From Cylindrotheca closterium (lineage: Eukaryota > Bacillariophyta > Bacillariophyceae > Bacillariales > Bacillariaceae), in assembly GCA_933822405.4 (NCBI GenBank), contig CAKOGP040002125.1:83128-147127 (forward strand): a stretch of DNA of 64,000 bases, written 5' to 3'. Of this stretch, positions 1 through 10,625 are shown one piece after another. Within the stretch, counting starts at the first letter, position 1. Each line of letters begins with the position of its first letter. Both the position numbers and the translations under genes were made by a program. The notes beneath the pieces were generated by a model. The model was given only the letters and a program-made list of their open reading frames with translations. It did not search any database and was not told the DNA's origin.

Positions 1-305
1 AGGAAAAGGGTGTGGTGGCACCGACCTTTGGACATGCGGGGGATGGGAACTTTCATACCATTATTCCCATTGGAGAAGACGATTCCGAAGAGTACATTGA
101 AACCTTGCACGAGATTAGCAACAATATCGTGCTACGGAGTTTGGCTGCGGGAGGGACCTGTACGGGAGAACATGGCGTGGGATATGGAAAGACCAAATAT
201 TTGGAACAGCAATACGGGCCTGGAGCTGTGCACATGATGCGACTGGTCAAAAAGTCACTAGATCCTCACAATATTATGAATCCAGGAAAGGTGATACCGA
301 ATTGA
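1..305 (+). CDS. FAD-linked D-lactate dehydrogenase / glycolate oxidase, C-terminal end (5' partial)
   Basis: The frame is open from the window edge to the TGA at 303-305, so only the last ~100 residues are present. They carry hallmarks of the C-terminal domain of VAO-type FAD-linked oxidases (D-lactate dehydrogenase (cytochrome) or GlcD): GHAGDGNFH, where the His residues help bind substrate or metal, then TGEHGVGYGK, and the closing DPHNIMNPGK. In this family the enzyme oxidises a 2-hydroxy acid and passes electrons to cytochrome c or a quinone, usually in mitochondria. Substrate (D-lactate, glycolate or D-2-hydroxyglutarate) cannot be decided from the tail alone. The FAD-binding half and any targeting peptide lie outside the window. 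Family is confident, exact substrate is not. Confidence 0.85.
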   Translation, partial: EKGVVAPTFGHAGDGNFHTIIPIGEDDSEEYIETLHEISNNIVLRSLAAGGTCTGEHGVGYGKTKYLEQQYGPGAVHMMRLVKKSLDPHNIMNPGKVIPN

Positions 306-538
306 TCCAGCCAAACAGTATCGTCTGAGAAGGAATCGTTCTAGGTCTTTAGAGTGGATTGTCAGTGGCGATAGAGCTCCAATGTAACAACAGTGAAAAA
401 ATGTACTTATATATATCAATAAAACTTAGTAATAACAAAAATTGAGCAATCACAAAAATTACGCTTGCCACATTTGCGCATCAGCTGCTCGACTGTCTTC
501 TTCTCCCACACATGGGCCGTCACAAAATCGTAGTGTTC

Positions 539-2084
539 CTATGCATTCTCGGCAAACTTTACCAGACTCGGACATTGTCGTAGCAGATTGAAAATTGTGT
601 CTACTTGATGAAGCGATGTTTCTTCTTCACCAGCCGCTTTCGTCGTAGTGGTAGAACCAGTCGTGGCTCGGGTCTTCTTACAACTGCGTCGAAGCCTTTT
701 CCGTGGGGGTGGTCCTTCTTTTTCCTCGGCACCAATGCCCCCCGCTTGGGCTGCCAATTGATAAGGATACAGTCCCAATAAACTATCGACTTGAGACAGG
801 CTATTTGGATTTGCTTGGACCAATTCTCGAATCCCACTGTGCCAAGTTCTCCCCGACGTCAAGGCCGCTTCCATTGGCAATCGACCAGAACCATCGCGTA
901 TGGACGCCAAGTCTGGAAATTGCTGCAGCAAATATTTCACAACCGCTTGTTCTTTCATGACTGAATGACCGAATAGCGATTGTGCATATATATTAGAAAA
1001 CAAAGGAAACATAAAGTCATACTAGCATGCATAGTCCCCCGTTCAACTTACCCACAGGTACTTTGACATAATGAATGGAAGGATTGTTTTCTCGTACAAT
1101 GCAATCGGAATTTCGACATCGGACACCCCAGTGACTTCTACCAGGATCTCGATTAAAGAATGCCTCTTGTCCGACCGCAGTGCAAGATGGTTCCTGTTGA
1201 CATCGGTCACATTGAAAAAAACGCTTAAAGGCAAAGGGTGCGGCACTGACCGCCAAATGCAGCAGTGTGCTTCCACTCTCGTCTCGAAAGGTAGGAATCG
1301 TGGCCTGATGACGATTTAAGAGTACCTTTACAAAGGGGAATGGGCACGAGGGACTTTCAATGGCCGCAATCAGCAACTTCCATTCGTCCGCCAGGTCATC
1401 GATGACACCAAGATTCACCCGGCGTTCGGCAGCCAGTATCAAGCGGACTTTCTCCAAATACAGTGTATGCTCCACGTGTGATCGATGCGAGACTGACATG
1501 AACCCATTGGAGAGGCGAAAAAAGAGCAAAGCAGGGCTCAAGCCTTGTCTATTCTTAATAGTGACTTGGTTGTAATCTGCATTCAAGAGTGCTTCAATCA
1601 CACGGTCGGACCGATTCCGGGAGCAAGCGTCAGTAAGCGGAGATTTTTGGTTGCGGTCTGCTACTGCGGCTGCTTCTGGATGCTGGCTCGCAATATGAAG
1701 TACAGAAAAATCACAGCCTCTCCAAGCTGCCAGATGAAGTGGCGTCCTGCCTTTTCGGTTGGGTCTCGAACAGATTTCAGAAGGTGAATACTTGATTATG
1801 TCCTCAAACAATTCGGGCGGCGTGGACGACCACCATGAGGCATAATGTGCAGCTGAATATCCATATGGGTCGACATGCTTCAGTTCCGTCCGTATGATCT
1901 TCTTGTTTCTTTGAAAGAGTTGACCGAGCAAAGGCCATTTTTCCAGATTGACGGCGCGGAAGATTAAAGGCGCATCAACATCTCCAAACCACTCGTCATG
2001 AAGAGGACGCATAGGATCTTCATCTTCCATTTCTGTTTCGTTCATGGTGATTGATTTGGTGCCCAAATTAATACTGTAAAACAT
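539..2084 (-). CDS. Ankyrin-repeat protein, two exons
   Basis: Exons on the minus strand are 1052-2084 and 539-960, with a 91-nt intron (961-1051, GTAAGT...TTCAG) in phase 1; joined product about 484 aa. Degenerate ankyrin units are visible: YGYSAAHYAS (near residue 75), KGRTPLHLAAWRG (~110), NQKSPLTDAC (~145), SGSTLLHLAVSAAP (~270), and GSGRLPMEAAL just after the splice. The C-terminus after the repeats is low-complexity and basic (PPPRKRLRRSCKKTR), a possible nuclear localisation signal. Start is the ATG at 2084; a second in-frame ATG at 2045 opens an acidic stretch and could be used instead. No enzyme domain is seen; ankyrin proteins of this type are usually protein-interaction scaffolds, and no partner can be named. 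Confidence 0.75.
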
Positions 2085-2707
2085 TTACTTCGTTATCCAC
2101 TTCTCCGAATATAGGCATCGCAAAGATACCGTACCTACTTCCTCCGGCTACCATCTTCCCCTCGCAACTGTCATGGATGCGTTGGGAATGTCGGGAAGCA
2201 GACAGACGAATGGTCATACATACAGACGATCATCAATCATCAACATCAAACTTGCTCAATCAACGACTTACTGACTCCTGCCTGGTCCTACGTGGTTTGA
2301 TCTCGAACTGACACCACAAAAAAATCTGAAATCCGAAATCTTCGCTTTGCAACGTAATTTTTCGAACCAATGATACCGCTCATACATGGGACGATAGATG
2401 GCACCAACGAAATTACATCGCATCCATATAATAGTAATGAAACCAATTCAGCACAAAGCAGCTGTAATGAAGTAGTTTAATGTACTGATCGTTGTAATGA
2501 AGTAGTAAATAATACAATATAATTATAAATCTTGAAGCGTTTCCAGCCAAGAAGCATGATGAAACAGGCTAATAACTTTTGCAAATTTGGATTGACTTCG
2601 AAATAGCAAATATCCAATCATCCCCATACATAGAATCTCTGTTGTCGAGATTCGAAGATCTTCCCCGACTGGAATACTTGAAGCTCTGCTTTGGCGTCTT
2701 TGTCGTC
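2085..2707. other. Intergenic stretch with possible unresolved exon
   Basis: I see no clear gene. Minus-strand open frames between about 2523 and 2807 overlap the tail of the next small gene in other frames and might be an additional exon of it, but I found no convincing donor/acceptor pair. The remainder is AT-rich and lacks recognisable elements. Confidence 0.35.
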
Positions 2708-3094
2708 CTAACATTTGGAAAGCAAGAACTTGGCGACAGGATCGCATGGACGATGTTCCCTCGAAGCAACGGGAGTTCTTGGGCCAATGGTGGGCATAGG
2801 AGCGACATTCACCAGCTCTGTTTCAATGTCAGATTCGTCGTCCTCTTCCATATCATCGTCAGTGTTTCGTCGTGGTGTCAGTGGACCAAAGTTGTCCGAA
2901 AGAGATCCGAGCGAGACAACTCTCTCTACCACCGATGGTGAACATTGTGCCAGCGAAATGATCTTGTGGACGTTCTCGATTGGACACGAGAAATCCCGAT
3001 CTTCACTTTCATTTCTGATCATTGGCAGCTTTTGAAAGTCCAATACGGTCGATATAGAACTTGTGCTGATTCTGCTTTCCTTCCTCTTCATCAT
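2708..3094 (-). CDS. Hypothetical acidic protein
   Basis: Single-exon frame of 128 codons from the ATG at 3094 (a second ATG follows directly). The protein starts with a basic Ser/Thr-rich segment (MMKRKESRISTSSIS), has a short ordered-looking centre (VHKIISLAQCSPSVVERVVSLGSL) and then a strongly acidic tract (DDDMEEDDESDIETE). No known domain, signal peptide or membrane segment is visible. The sequence may be only the first exon of a longer gene, because other minus frames remain open just downstream. Treat as a probable but unproven gene. Confidence 0.45.
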   Translation of the reverse strand: MMKRKESRISTSSISTVLDFQKLPMIRNESEDRDFSCPIENVHKIISLAQCSPSVVERVVSLGSLSDNFGPLTPRRNTDDDMEEDDESDIETELVNVAPMPTIGPRTPVASREHRPCDPVAKFLLSKC

Positions 3095-4134
3095 TGATGA
3101 TTATTCGTATTTATGAGCTATTCTATGGAACAATTGAGTGAATCAATCAATCAATCAATCTTTGCGCAGGACTATTTCTTCCGTAGTTCGTGAAAAATTC
3201 GTGTTGAGTTTACAGGCACCGCTACACTAAAGATCCTTCTTTTCTACCGTTCCTACTTGTTGCCGGACCTGGATGGGAGTTTGTGTGAAAAAGCGTTGGG
3301 AGGAAAAATGACGAGGGAGAAGTCCTTAGTTAACAAATGTCGGAAACGCCACGCTATTTTGTGAACTTTGAGTCATTTTATGCAAAAGAATTCGTCGTGA
3401 CAGTCTTTTCGCCCGTACAAAAAACTCGAAGCGACCTAGGCAGGTGGGCGAAAAATGTGTAAACCGCGCAAAAGCAGGAATCTTCGAATAAGTGTTGGTG
3501 TAGAAGTCGTGATTAAGGCGCGTCGATGCCAAATTTGATGCTCGGCTGGCGTGCTGCGACATGCATTCGTTCGGATTTTTGTGGACTTGAATTTCCCCCA
3601 ATCTATGTATCTTTGACAACTTTGCCCCCCACCCAAAAAATTGGGTATTTAATCGAATCCAACCAGTCAGAAATCGGGCGAGCAACGTACAGAATTTTGC
3701 GCACGAAGCAAAATTTGGCTGATCCGATCAGGCTTGATCGGATATCTTTGGTCACCGTTTGTCGAATGGGAGCTGTCAACCCCAATAAAAATTGAAGCCT
3801 GAGGCGTGAGTAGAAGATCGTACGTGGATCTGAAGCTGTGATCGCAGTTTGTTAAGTGGTGACAGTTCCTCGCAATAAGCGCCAGTGGGAGTCGATCCGA
3901 CGATTCTCATCAAACACACGTGTTTAGAAGTTGGCCTTGCCAATTCTGATCGCCGTCACCTAAGTCTTGAGATTTTTTCGAGTGAGAACATCGGGATGCA
4001 CATACATCATCTGGCCAAATTTCTAGAGCCTTTAGAAATATAGCATTGTATGGTGGTTGATCTTGCCAAAGGTGAAATAAGTAGACCAAGAATCCGGGAA
4101 GAAGCACGACCGCGTGTATTTTCAAAGTAGAATT
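3095..4134. other. 1.0-kb intergenic region upstream of the LRR array
   Basis: Contains an (AATC)5 tetranucleotide run at 3141-3160 and otherwise unremarkable sequence. Open frames here on both strands have no recognisable domain and look random. The conserved LRR upstream element begins at 4135. Confidence 0.5.
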
Positions 4135-4215
4135 TCTCACAAAACCTTCCTTGGTAAAAGAACGGATCTTGCCTTTTGAAGCACCGCATACTCGTACAAT
4201 TTGGCAATCGAAACT
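4135..4215 (+). promoter_or_regulatory. Conserved upstream element of LRR-A
   Basis: TCTCACAAAACCTTCCTTG at 4135-4153 recurs almost unchanged ahead of LRR-B (7221-7239) and LRR-C (10516-10534). A second shared block follows (GCACCGCATAC / CTCGTAC / TTGGCAA). Distance to the ATG varies (about 130, 59 and 92 bases), which fits a promoter or 5' leader element, or simply residue of recent tandem duplication. Confidence 0.5.
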
Positions 4216-4282
4216 ACTATAGACAAAGCAACAAGACAGATACAAAAACAAAGAAGACAAACAGCATACAACACTTCACATC

Positions 4283-6645
4283 ATGGCTGAATACAACCCC
4301 TACGGAGACGCACGAACTGACAAAAAGCCATACGACCCCTATGGTGACGACGGCGAAGGACCAGGTGACGAAATGACTTATGACATCGAACACCAGTCCA
4401 CTCCTTCCCCTCCTGCTCCAGTGGACATTAAACGGCCGTCTCCTCCCACCACTCATGAAGCAATCGCTCATCATCGAGTGGATAGTACTGGCTTGCCAGT
4501 CCCTCCTCCTCCACGCCCTAGTCCAGAAACCACTGCAGAGGTGCCTCCGCCGGTGCAGGTTCCTCGACCAATCCCTGAAGAGAGATCCATTGTTCCTGAA
4601 GAGACACCTGAGGAAGACGCCCTCGTCAGCCCACTTAGAAGTCCACCTCGAAGTTCGGTTCCTGTAAAGTCTCCACCAAAGACTCCAGACACCGTTGCAG
4701 TTACTTCCAAGGCTCCACCCAAGACTCCTGACACCGTTTTTTCGACGGACGAGTCAGAAGCCAAATCAGGTGTAGATACCTTGAAGCACAGTAACCGTAA
4801 CGACATAGAAGGGGATACTGGCAGTGACGACGGGTCACATTCCAGTGATATCAAAGAGACTTCCTCAGAAGAGCGCGAGAAGGGAGGGATTATGCCAACA
4901 AAGTGTCTCATTATTGCTCTTATGTTGATGGTCGTATTTCTCATTATTGCACTGATCACGGTGTTCCTTGTTCTTTCTGGAGATGATATTTCTGTACCTG
5001 CAGCATCTGAGTTTAATGACTGGTCGTCTCTTCGGCCAACCATGCCTGCTCCGATTGCGCCAAGTGTGCCCGCCCCACCAACAGTGTTCAATCGCCCAAC
5101 TCAAGGACCAACCATGTTCGGTGAACCTGCTCTCACTCTAACGCCCACAACCACAAATACAAGAGAGGTTGTCACAGCAAGCCCATCTGCCATTGGTCAA
5201 ACTCTACCACCCACAGGACTGGCTACCACAGCAAGCCCTACACAAAGAACAACACCAAGTCCTACTCAAGGAACAACACCAAGTCCTACACAAAGAATAA
5301 CTGCAGTCCCAGGCGAGCCAACCCCGGCACCAACCTTCCCACCTACTCCTGGCCCAACTCCCAACCCAACCCCGGTACCGACTCCTGGCCCAACTCTTGC
5401 CCCAACGCCAAGACCAACTCCTTCACCCACCAGAGCGATTTCCGATCTTCCTCCATCACCAGGGGGTGTCTTTGAAGACGTCATTACCGATTTTTTGTTC
5501 GACACCAACAATGTCATTGGCGACAACGTGGATCGAAATGATTTGGCGGTCCAAAAGTCTGTGCGATGGTTGGCCAATGAAGCCGATGCTGCCGGAGCCG
5601 TTGCCCTTCCACTCGACGAAAAGTACTTGCAACGATTTGGCATCCTCATGCTCTACTTTTCCATCGATCCAAACATCCTACCTTCCAACACAAACACGGC
5701 ACGCTTGCCCCATACAAACTTGCAAGGTCGCGACGAATGTACTTGGATCGGCATGTCCTGTGATGCCACTGGCATGTTGACCGGAATTAAGCTTCACGAG
5801 CGGGAGCTGGACGGCACCCTTCCAGTCAAATGGGAATTCTTTCAAAACCTCAGAAACGTCGACTTGTCCGGAAACAAGTTGAGAGGAAGTATCCCAGAAG
5901 AACTGTACGATTTGCTGGCATTGGAAGGGATATACTTGTACAAGAACGAATTGTCTGGTACTATTAGTTCCAAGATTGGCCAATTGTGGAGCTTGCGCAT
6001 GTTCCTTCTGAATCATAATAGGCTCACGGGTAGCATCCCAGCAGACGCCTTTGCCAGTACACCAGATGCCGGCAGGTTTTATCAACTTCGTAAGTATTAT
6101 CAGTCGAAAGAAGAGCGTCTATATTTTTTGACGATTGTGTTGATTGTAGTCTGACACAAATTGTGTTTCCTTTCGTTGTTAATATTTTCGCAGGCAACTT
6201 TAATGTTCATCGCAATCAAATGACAGGTTCCATCCCTTCCAATACACGCTTGCGTCAACTTCGTATCTTTGATATCGGACGGAATCAGTTCAGTGGACAA
6301 GTCCCGGAAGATTTTGGACGAGAAGCTGTCCGATTGAGGCACCTTTATTTGGACCACAATAAATTCACGGGAACCTTTCCTTCCGCAGCCTTGAACGCGG
6401 GTGATGGCTTTCTCAGCACGCTCTTCATCAACGACAATGAGTTTACTGGAACTTTTCCCGGGGACCATAAGAGCACAACTGCCATGATCGAAATGACCAT
6501 TCAAAACAACAACTTTGTGACGATGCAACGAAACGCCACCTGCGACTTGGATGTCTTTTCGGGTGGTGAACTGGTCGAATTCAAATCGGATTGTCTCATT
6601 TGCCGATGTGGGTTTGCGCTGATGTGCCGATACTGCTCTTTGTAA
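4283..6645 (+). CDS. LRR-A: type II membrane LRR protein with Pro/Thr stalk
   Basis: Exons 4283-6089 and 6194-6645; the 104-nt intron (GTAAGT...CAG) splits an Arg codon in phase 1, giving QLR|NFNVHRNQMTG and a 752-aa product. Order: acidic, Pro-rich cytosolic N-terminus (1-205), one hydrophobic segment (~207-231), then a long PTP-type stalk (~240-390, units such as PTPGPTPNPTP). Next is a helical cap (KYLQRFGILMLYFS) and the Cys pair of a plant LRRNT-like cap (ECTWIGMSCD). About eight LxxLxLxxNxLxGxIP repeats follow, then the C-terminal Cys motif CLICRCGFALMCRYC. No cleavable signal peptide precedes the membrane segment, so the LRRs should face outside or the lumen (type II). No kinase is present; signalling partners, ligand and role are unknown. 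It is the first of six tandem copies. Confidence 0.88.
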
Positions 6646-7220
6646 GCAAAATCAAATTCTTGGGTTGAATTTTATTTTGACGGTCTAGCATACTGTGTAC
6701 GTGTACGTTCTTGGAACAAGATCACACTATTGATAATTGTTGCATAAATTATTAGATACATTTTAGTAAACAACCTACCTTTTTATGAAGTATATTGCAT
6801 TATCTTCTGTGCAAGATTGTTGACTTTTCAATTCAGTAGGTGCGATAGCAAAGAGCATACTTCACTCCACTTCGTTTTTTCGACGAACTCTAAAAATTTC
6901 GACGTCGATCAGATTCAATGTCGTCACTGTTTCTTTCGATCAATGATCTTGGCGCCAAAATACGCGTATGTCTTTTATAAAAAATGTGTGGGCCAAACGC
7001 CGTCATAAAAAACAGTTGAAGGTGCAGATGTTTGATCATCTTGTTGTCTTCTGTTGGAATTATCATTAAATCCCATTTGCTGGACCATAAGTAAAGTGGC
7101 TAAAACTCTCTCAGAAACACGGGCTTGCTTGATAAGACAGGTTCCGTGCGCTAATTGTGAAAAAGATTCTGAACGACACGAAACGACAAACCGAAAATAC
7201 AGATGGATTAGATTATGATA
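6646..7220. other. Spacer between LRR-A and LRR-B
   Basis: Probable LRR-A 3' UTR, then the LRR-B upstream region. A TGTTGCAT...TTAGATACA motif near 6738-6762 recurs after LRR-B and LRR-C. A block reading roughly CTCAGAAACACGGGCTTGCTTGAT (7108-7132) is shared with the LRR-C upstream region (10419-10441). No gene seen. Confidence 0.45.
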
Positions 7221-7283
7221 TCTCACAAAACCTTCCTTGCTAACTAATACTCGTACGATCTATCTGGTAACCACAAACGAAAG
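7221..7283 (+). promoter_or_regulatory. Conserved upstream element of LRR-B
   Basis: TCTCACAAAACCTTCCTTG at 7221-7239, identical to the LRR-A copy, followed by ATACTCGTAC and CTGGTAACCAC. It ends shortly before the ATG at 7298, so part of it may be 5' leader. Confidence 0.5.
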
Positions 7284-7297
7284 GACAGCCATCAATC

Positions 7298-9615
7298 ATG
7301 ACTGACAACAACATCGACCAAGAAACACCAAGCGAGGAGTTTACAATGGACATCGAACGGCCGTCCCCTCCCACCACTCCTGCAGCAATCACTCATCATC
7401 GAGTGGATAGCAGCACTGACTTGCCAGTCCCTGCTCCTCCAGGCGCCAGTCCAGAAACGATTATTGACGTGCCTCCGCCCATCCCTGAAGATAAACCTTT
7501 GGAGATTGCCAGCAGCCCAGTGCGTCCTTCGACAATGCCTCCACCAATGACTCCAGATCCCTCGAAAAAGCCGCCGCCGCCGACTCCAGACACCGTTGCG
7601 TCGACAGAAGACGAAGAATCCAAAGAAGATGGCCAGTCTTCAAAGTTTTACGAGGAGGAATTAGGAGGCGGAGGTGCTATTGTTGACACTTCAAATGTGG
7701 TTGTTCAAGAGAATAAAAAGAAGCGATGTGCTTTCTTCACAACGACTTGTGGAATGATTGCTTCATTGATTACACTGCTGGTCATTATTGCATTGATTAC
7801 GGCATTCGTCTTTCTTTTTAAACAAGGAAATGACGATACTGTTCCTCGCTCTCAGTTTAATGATGTTTCTACTCTCCGGCCAACAGTGTCTGGTCTGTTG
7901 GAAACAATGATGCCCGCAGTAACAACGTCTGGTCCACCAACCCAAGCACCAACCCAAGCACCAACACGTTTTACTGATCCAACTCTTTCCCCCACAGGGC
8001 TGGTCGTCACCCCGATTCCACCCTTCATTGGTCAAACGCCAACACCCACAGGAGTGGCTGTCACAGTGCGCCCGACCAACCCCCCCACGCAAAAACCAAC
8101 TCCAGGCCCAACCGTGGTTGCCGAACCGGGTTTGACAAATCGCCCCACGCAAAGACCAATCCCAGGCCCAACACCCAACCCAACATCTAGACCAACTCCT
8201 GGCCCAACACCCAACCCAACATCTAGACCAACTCCTGGCCCAACCCCGCGACCGACTCCTATCGCAACTCCCGCTACCACGACCAATCGCCCTACGCAAC
8301 GACCGACTCCTGGCCCTACTCCAAACCCAACACCTGCCGTGACGCCCTCGACCACCACCAATCGTCCTACGCAAAGACTAACTCCTGTCCCCACCCCGAG
8401 ACCAACTCCATTGGTTACCAACCCAGCCCCTACTCCCTCCTCAAGTAATAGGTTTCAAGACACTATTGTCGATTTCTTGTTCCAAGACAGCAATGGCATC
8501 AACGCTGCAACTGCTGATAGTGCATCCGTACAAAAGGCTGTGGAATGGTTGGGGAACGAAGCCAATGCAGCCCAATCCATTCCCTTTCCATTGGACCGAA
8601 AATACCTACAACGATTTGGTATTCTCATTCTCTACTTTTCGGTCAATCCGAATGTTCAGACTACCAACTCGGACAATGCACTCCTGCCCAATAGGGACAT
8701 GCGGAATCAAGACTCATGCTCTTGGACCGGCATGAGATGCAATGAAAATGGCATGTTGACCAGAATCAGACTCGCGAAGCGGCAATTCGACGGGAGACTT
8801 CCGGTCGTATGGGGGTTCTTTCCAAAACTAAGGACGATTGATCTTTCCAAAAACAAGCTAAAAGGAAGCATTCCCGCGGATCTTTTTGAAAATGCCTTGG
8901 AATTGGAAGAGCTGTACTTGTACAAGAATCAATTGAGTGGTAGCATCAGTCCCAAGATTGGCAACTTGTGGTTATTGCGAAGATTTCATTTGAGTCACAA
9001 CAGCTTGACAGGATCTATTCCAAAAGAAATCGCTTCTACTGCTGACAAGGCTCGGCTACTTCGTAAGTGAATGTTCAAGAGGGCTGGTTCTTGACGGCGT
9101 ACCGATTCTTGGACGCAATTTGTCTTCTAACCCTATCTATTTCCTTTCGCATTTGTTTCGCAGGCTACTTTAATGTTCATCGCAATCAAATGACAGGTAC
9201 CATTCCGTCCAACATGCGGTTGCGCCAATTGTTTTCCTTTGACTTGGGAAACAATGCTTTCAGTGGGACTTTGCCTCCAGACTTTGGGACCGAGTCGGTC
9301 CGGTTGAGGCACCTTTATTTGGACTACAATGGATTCAGTGGGACCTTTCCTTCCGAGGTCCTCAACGCTGGTGACGGGCGTCTCATCACATTATTTATAA
9401 ACAATAACGAGTTCACTGGAACCTTTCCTGGAGACCACAAGAGCACAACTGCCATCGCCGAAATGACAATTCAAAAGAACAACTTTGCTTCGATGACAAG
9501 GAATGCCACATGTGAACTGGATGTCTTTTCGGGTGGGGAGCTCGTCGAATTCAAATCGAATTGTCTGGTTTGTCGATGCGGAGTCGGGATGATGTGCCGA
9601 CACTGCATATTGTAA
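7298..9615 (+). CDS. LRR-B: type II membrane LRR protein with long PTP stalk
   Basis: Exons 7298-9062 and 9164-9615 (intron 101 nt, phase 1, same position as in LRR-A); 738 aa. The unspliced frame would hit TGA right after the donor, so splicing is required. The cytosolic N-terminus shares the phrase HHRVDS and a TPDTV motif with LRR-A. The membrane segment lies at ~150-175. The stalk (~190-385) is the most regular of the array, with repeated PTPGPTPNPTSRPTPGPT units. Then follow the KYLQRFGILILYFS cap, the SCSWTGMRCN Cys pair, about eight plant-type LRRs, and the C-terminal SGGELVEFKSNC and CRCGVGMMCRHC. Same inferred topology as LRR-A. Confidence 0.88.
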
Positions 9616-9640
9616 GCAAAATTTGTGGATTGAAAAATGT

Positions 9641-9661
9641 CAGGTGCCAATTTGGCACCTG
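9641..9661 (+). other. Perfect 9-bp hairpin in LRR-B 3' flank
   Basis: CAGGTGCCA-ATT-TGGCACCTG, 26 bases after the stop codon of LRR-B, can fold into a 9-bp stem with a 3-nt loop. It could be a 3' UTR structure. It is not seen after the other LRR genes. Confidence 0.45.
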
Positions 9662-10515
9662 TTCTTTGATCGAGGCTGTCAGAATGCACTTTTGCGTCGA
9701 ATCTTCACAATCTCTAGCAACGCAAAAGTGCTTTGTTGCATACCATACATTATTCTTGATTATCTAATGCAACGCTAAAGTGATTTCAGTTCATACTATA
9801 TTACTTATCAAATTATCATCTTCAACAAACTGAGTTTCACCATTTCTTTTGAAAATATTACGAAAAAAACAGTGAAGTGAACAAAGTTGTCCAACGTAGA
9901 CCGCAGGCACACTGTTCGATTTCTTTGACTACATTGTGTTACAGACGGACAAAGGCCGAACGGCCTTCGACCGTCAAAAAGTTGTTGTCGATGCGCCCAG
10001 GCAATGATGCCCAGTTTATCGACTGAGATTGAATTCACCCACTTGTGTCGTGGTAATTCAATTTTTCTCTCCCAAACCTCACCCGCCCTGTTGGGCACCG
10101 CCTCCATTTTACCATATCGGCGGTGCCTGGTAGGAAAGCAGATCTCAGTAATACCGCACACGGGATTTCTGAGATTGGTCGAACGAATCGAGTCTATTAC
10201 TCGATCAGTTCGACCCGCTTCACACCACAACCCACCAGCTACACACCAAGACAAAATACTACGAACACACACACGGAGGACGGCAGTAGGCTATCTTAGA
10301 TAGATCAAATTATTAAAAAATACAAATATTTCGATATTTATTTACTTAGACAAAACATGTGCCTTCATCAAACGCCACCATGTAAACCATTACCATTAAG
10401 TATTTGGGCTAAATGCTTCTCTGAGACAGGGCTTGCTTGATGCGATTTGTTTTTGAAAATTTGAATCGAGCAAGGATCCGAAAATACGAACCGGTGGGCT
10501 GTCATCATGTCAATT
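9662..10515. other. Spacer between LRR-B and LRR-C with inverted repeats
   Basis: No gene recognised. Two further short inverted repeats occur: AAGGCC-GAAC-GGCCTT (9952-9967) and GGCACCGCC ... GGCGGTGCC (10094-10102 with 10119-10127, 16-nt loop). The second is flanked by GC-richer sequence than the surroundings and could mark a small structured RNA or an eroded mobile element. There is no target-site duplication that I can confirm. Confidence 0.35.
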
Positions 10516-10575
10516 TCTCACAAAACCTTCTTTGTAGCACCGGATACAATCAATCTGGCAACCGCAAAAGAAAGT
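10516..10575 (+). promoter_or_regulatory. Conserved upstream element of LRR-C
   Basis: TCTCACAAAACCTTCTTTG at 10516-10534 differs at one base from the LRR-A and LRR-B copies. It is followed by GCACCGGATACAATCAATCTGGCAACC, which combines features of both other copies. Confidence 0.5.
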
Positions 10576-10625
10576 TATAAAAGAAACTTATTCAAGAAGA
10601 TAGAGATACCAAACAGCACCAACGC

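Noticed and set aside
3326..3795. Overlapping ORFs of 66-119 codons upstream of LRR-A
   Set aside because: Both strands are open over the same bases, no recognisable motif, no paralog in the array.
8032..8421. Gly/Val-rich antisense ORF opposite the LRR-B stalk
   Set aside because: It is the mirror of the Pro/Thr repeat codons; the same shadow appears opposite LRR-A and LRR-C.
9063..9068. Apparent premature stop in LRR-B
   Set aside because: The TGA lies just after a GTAAGT donor at the site used by all paralogs, and splicing to 9164 restores the frame.
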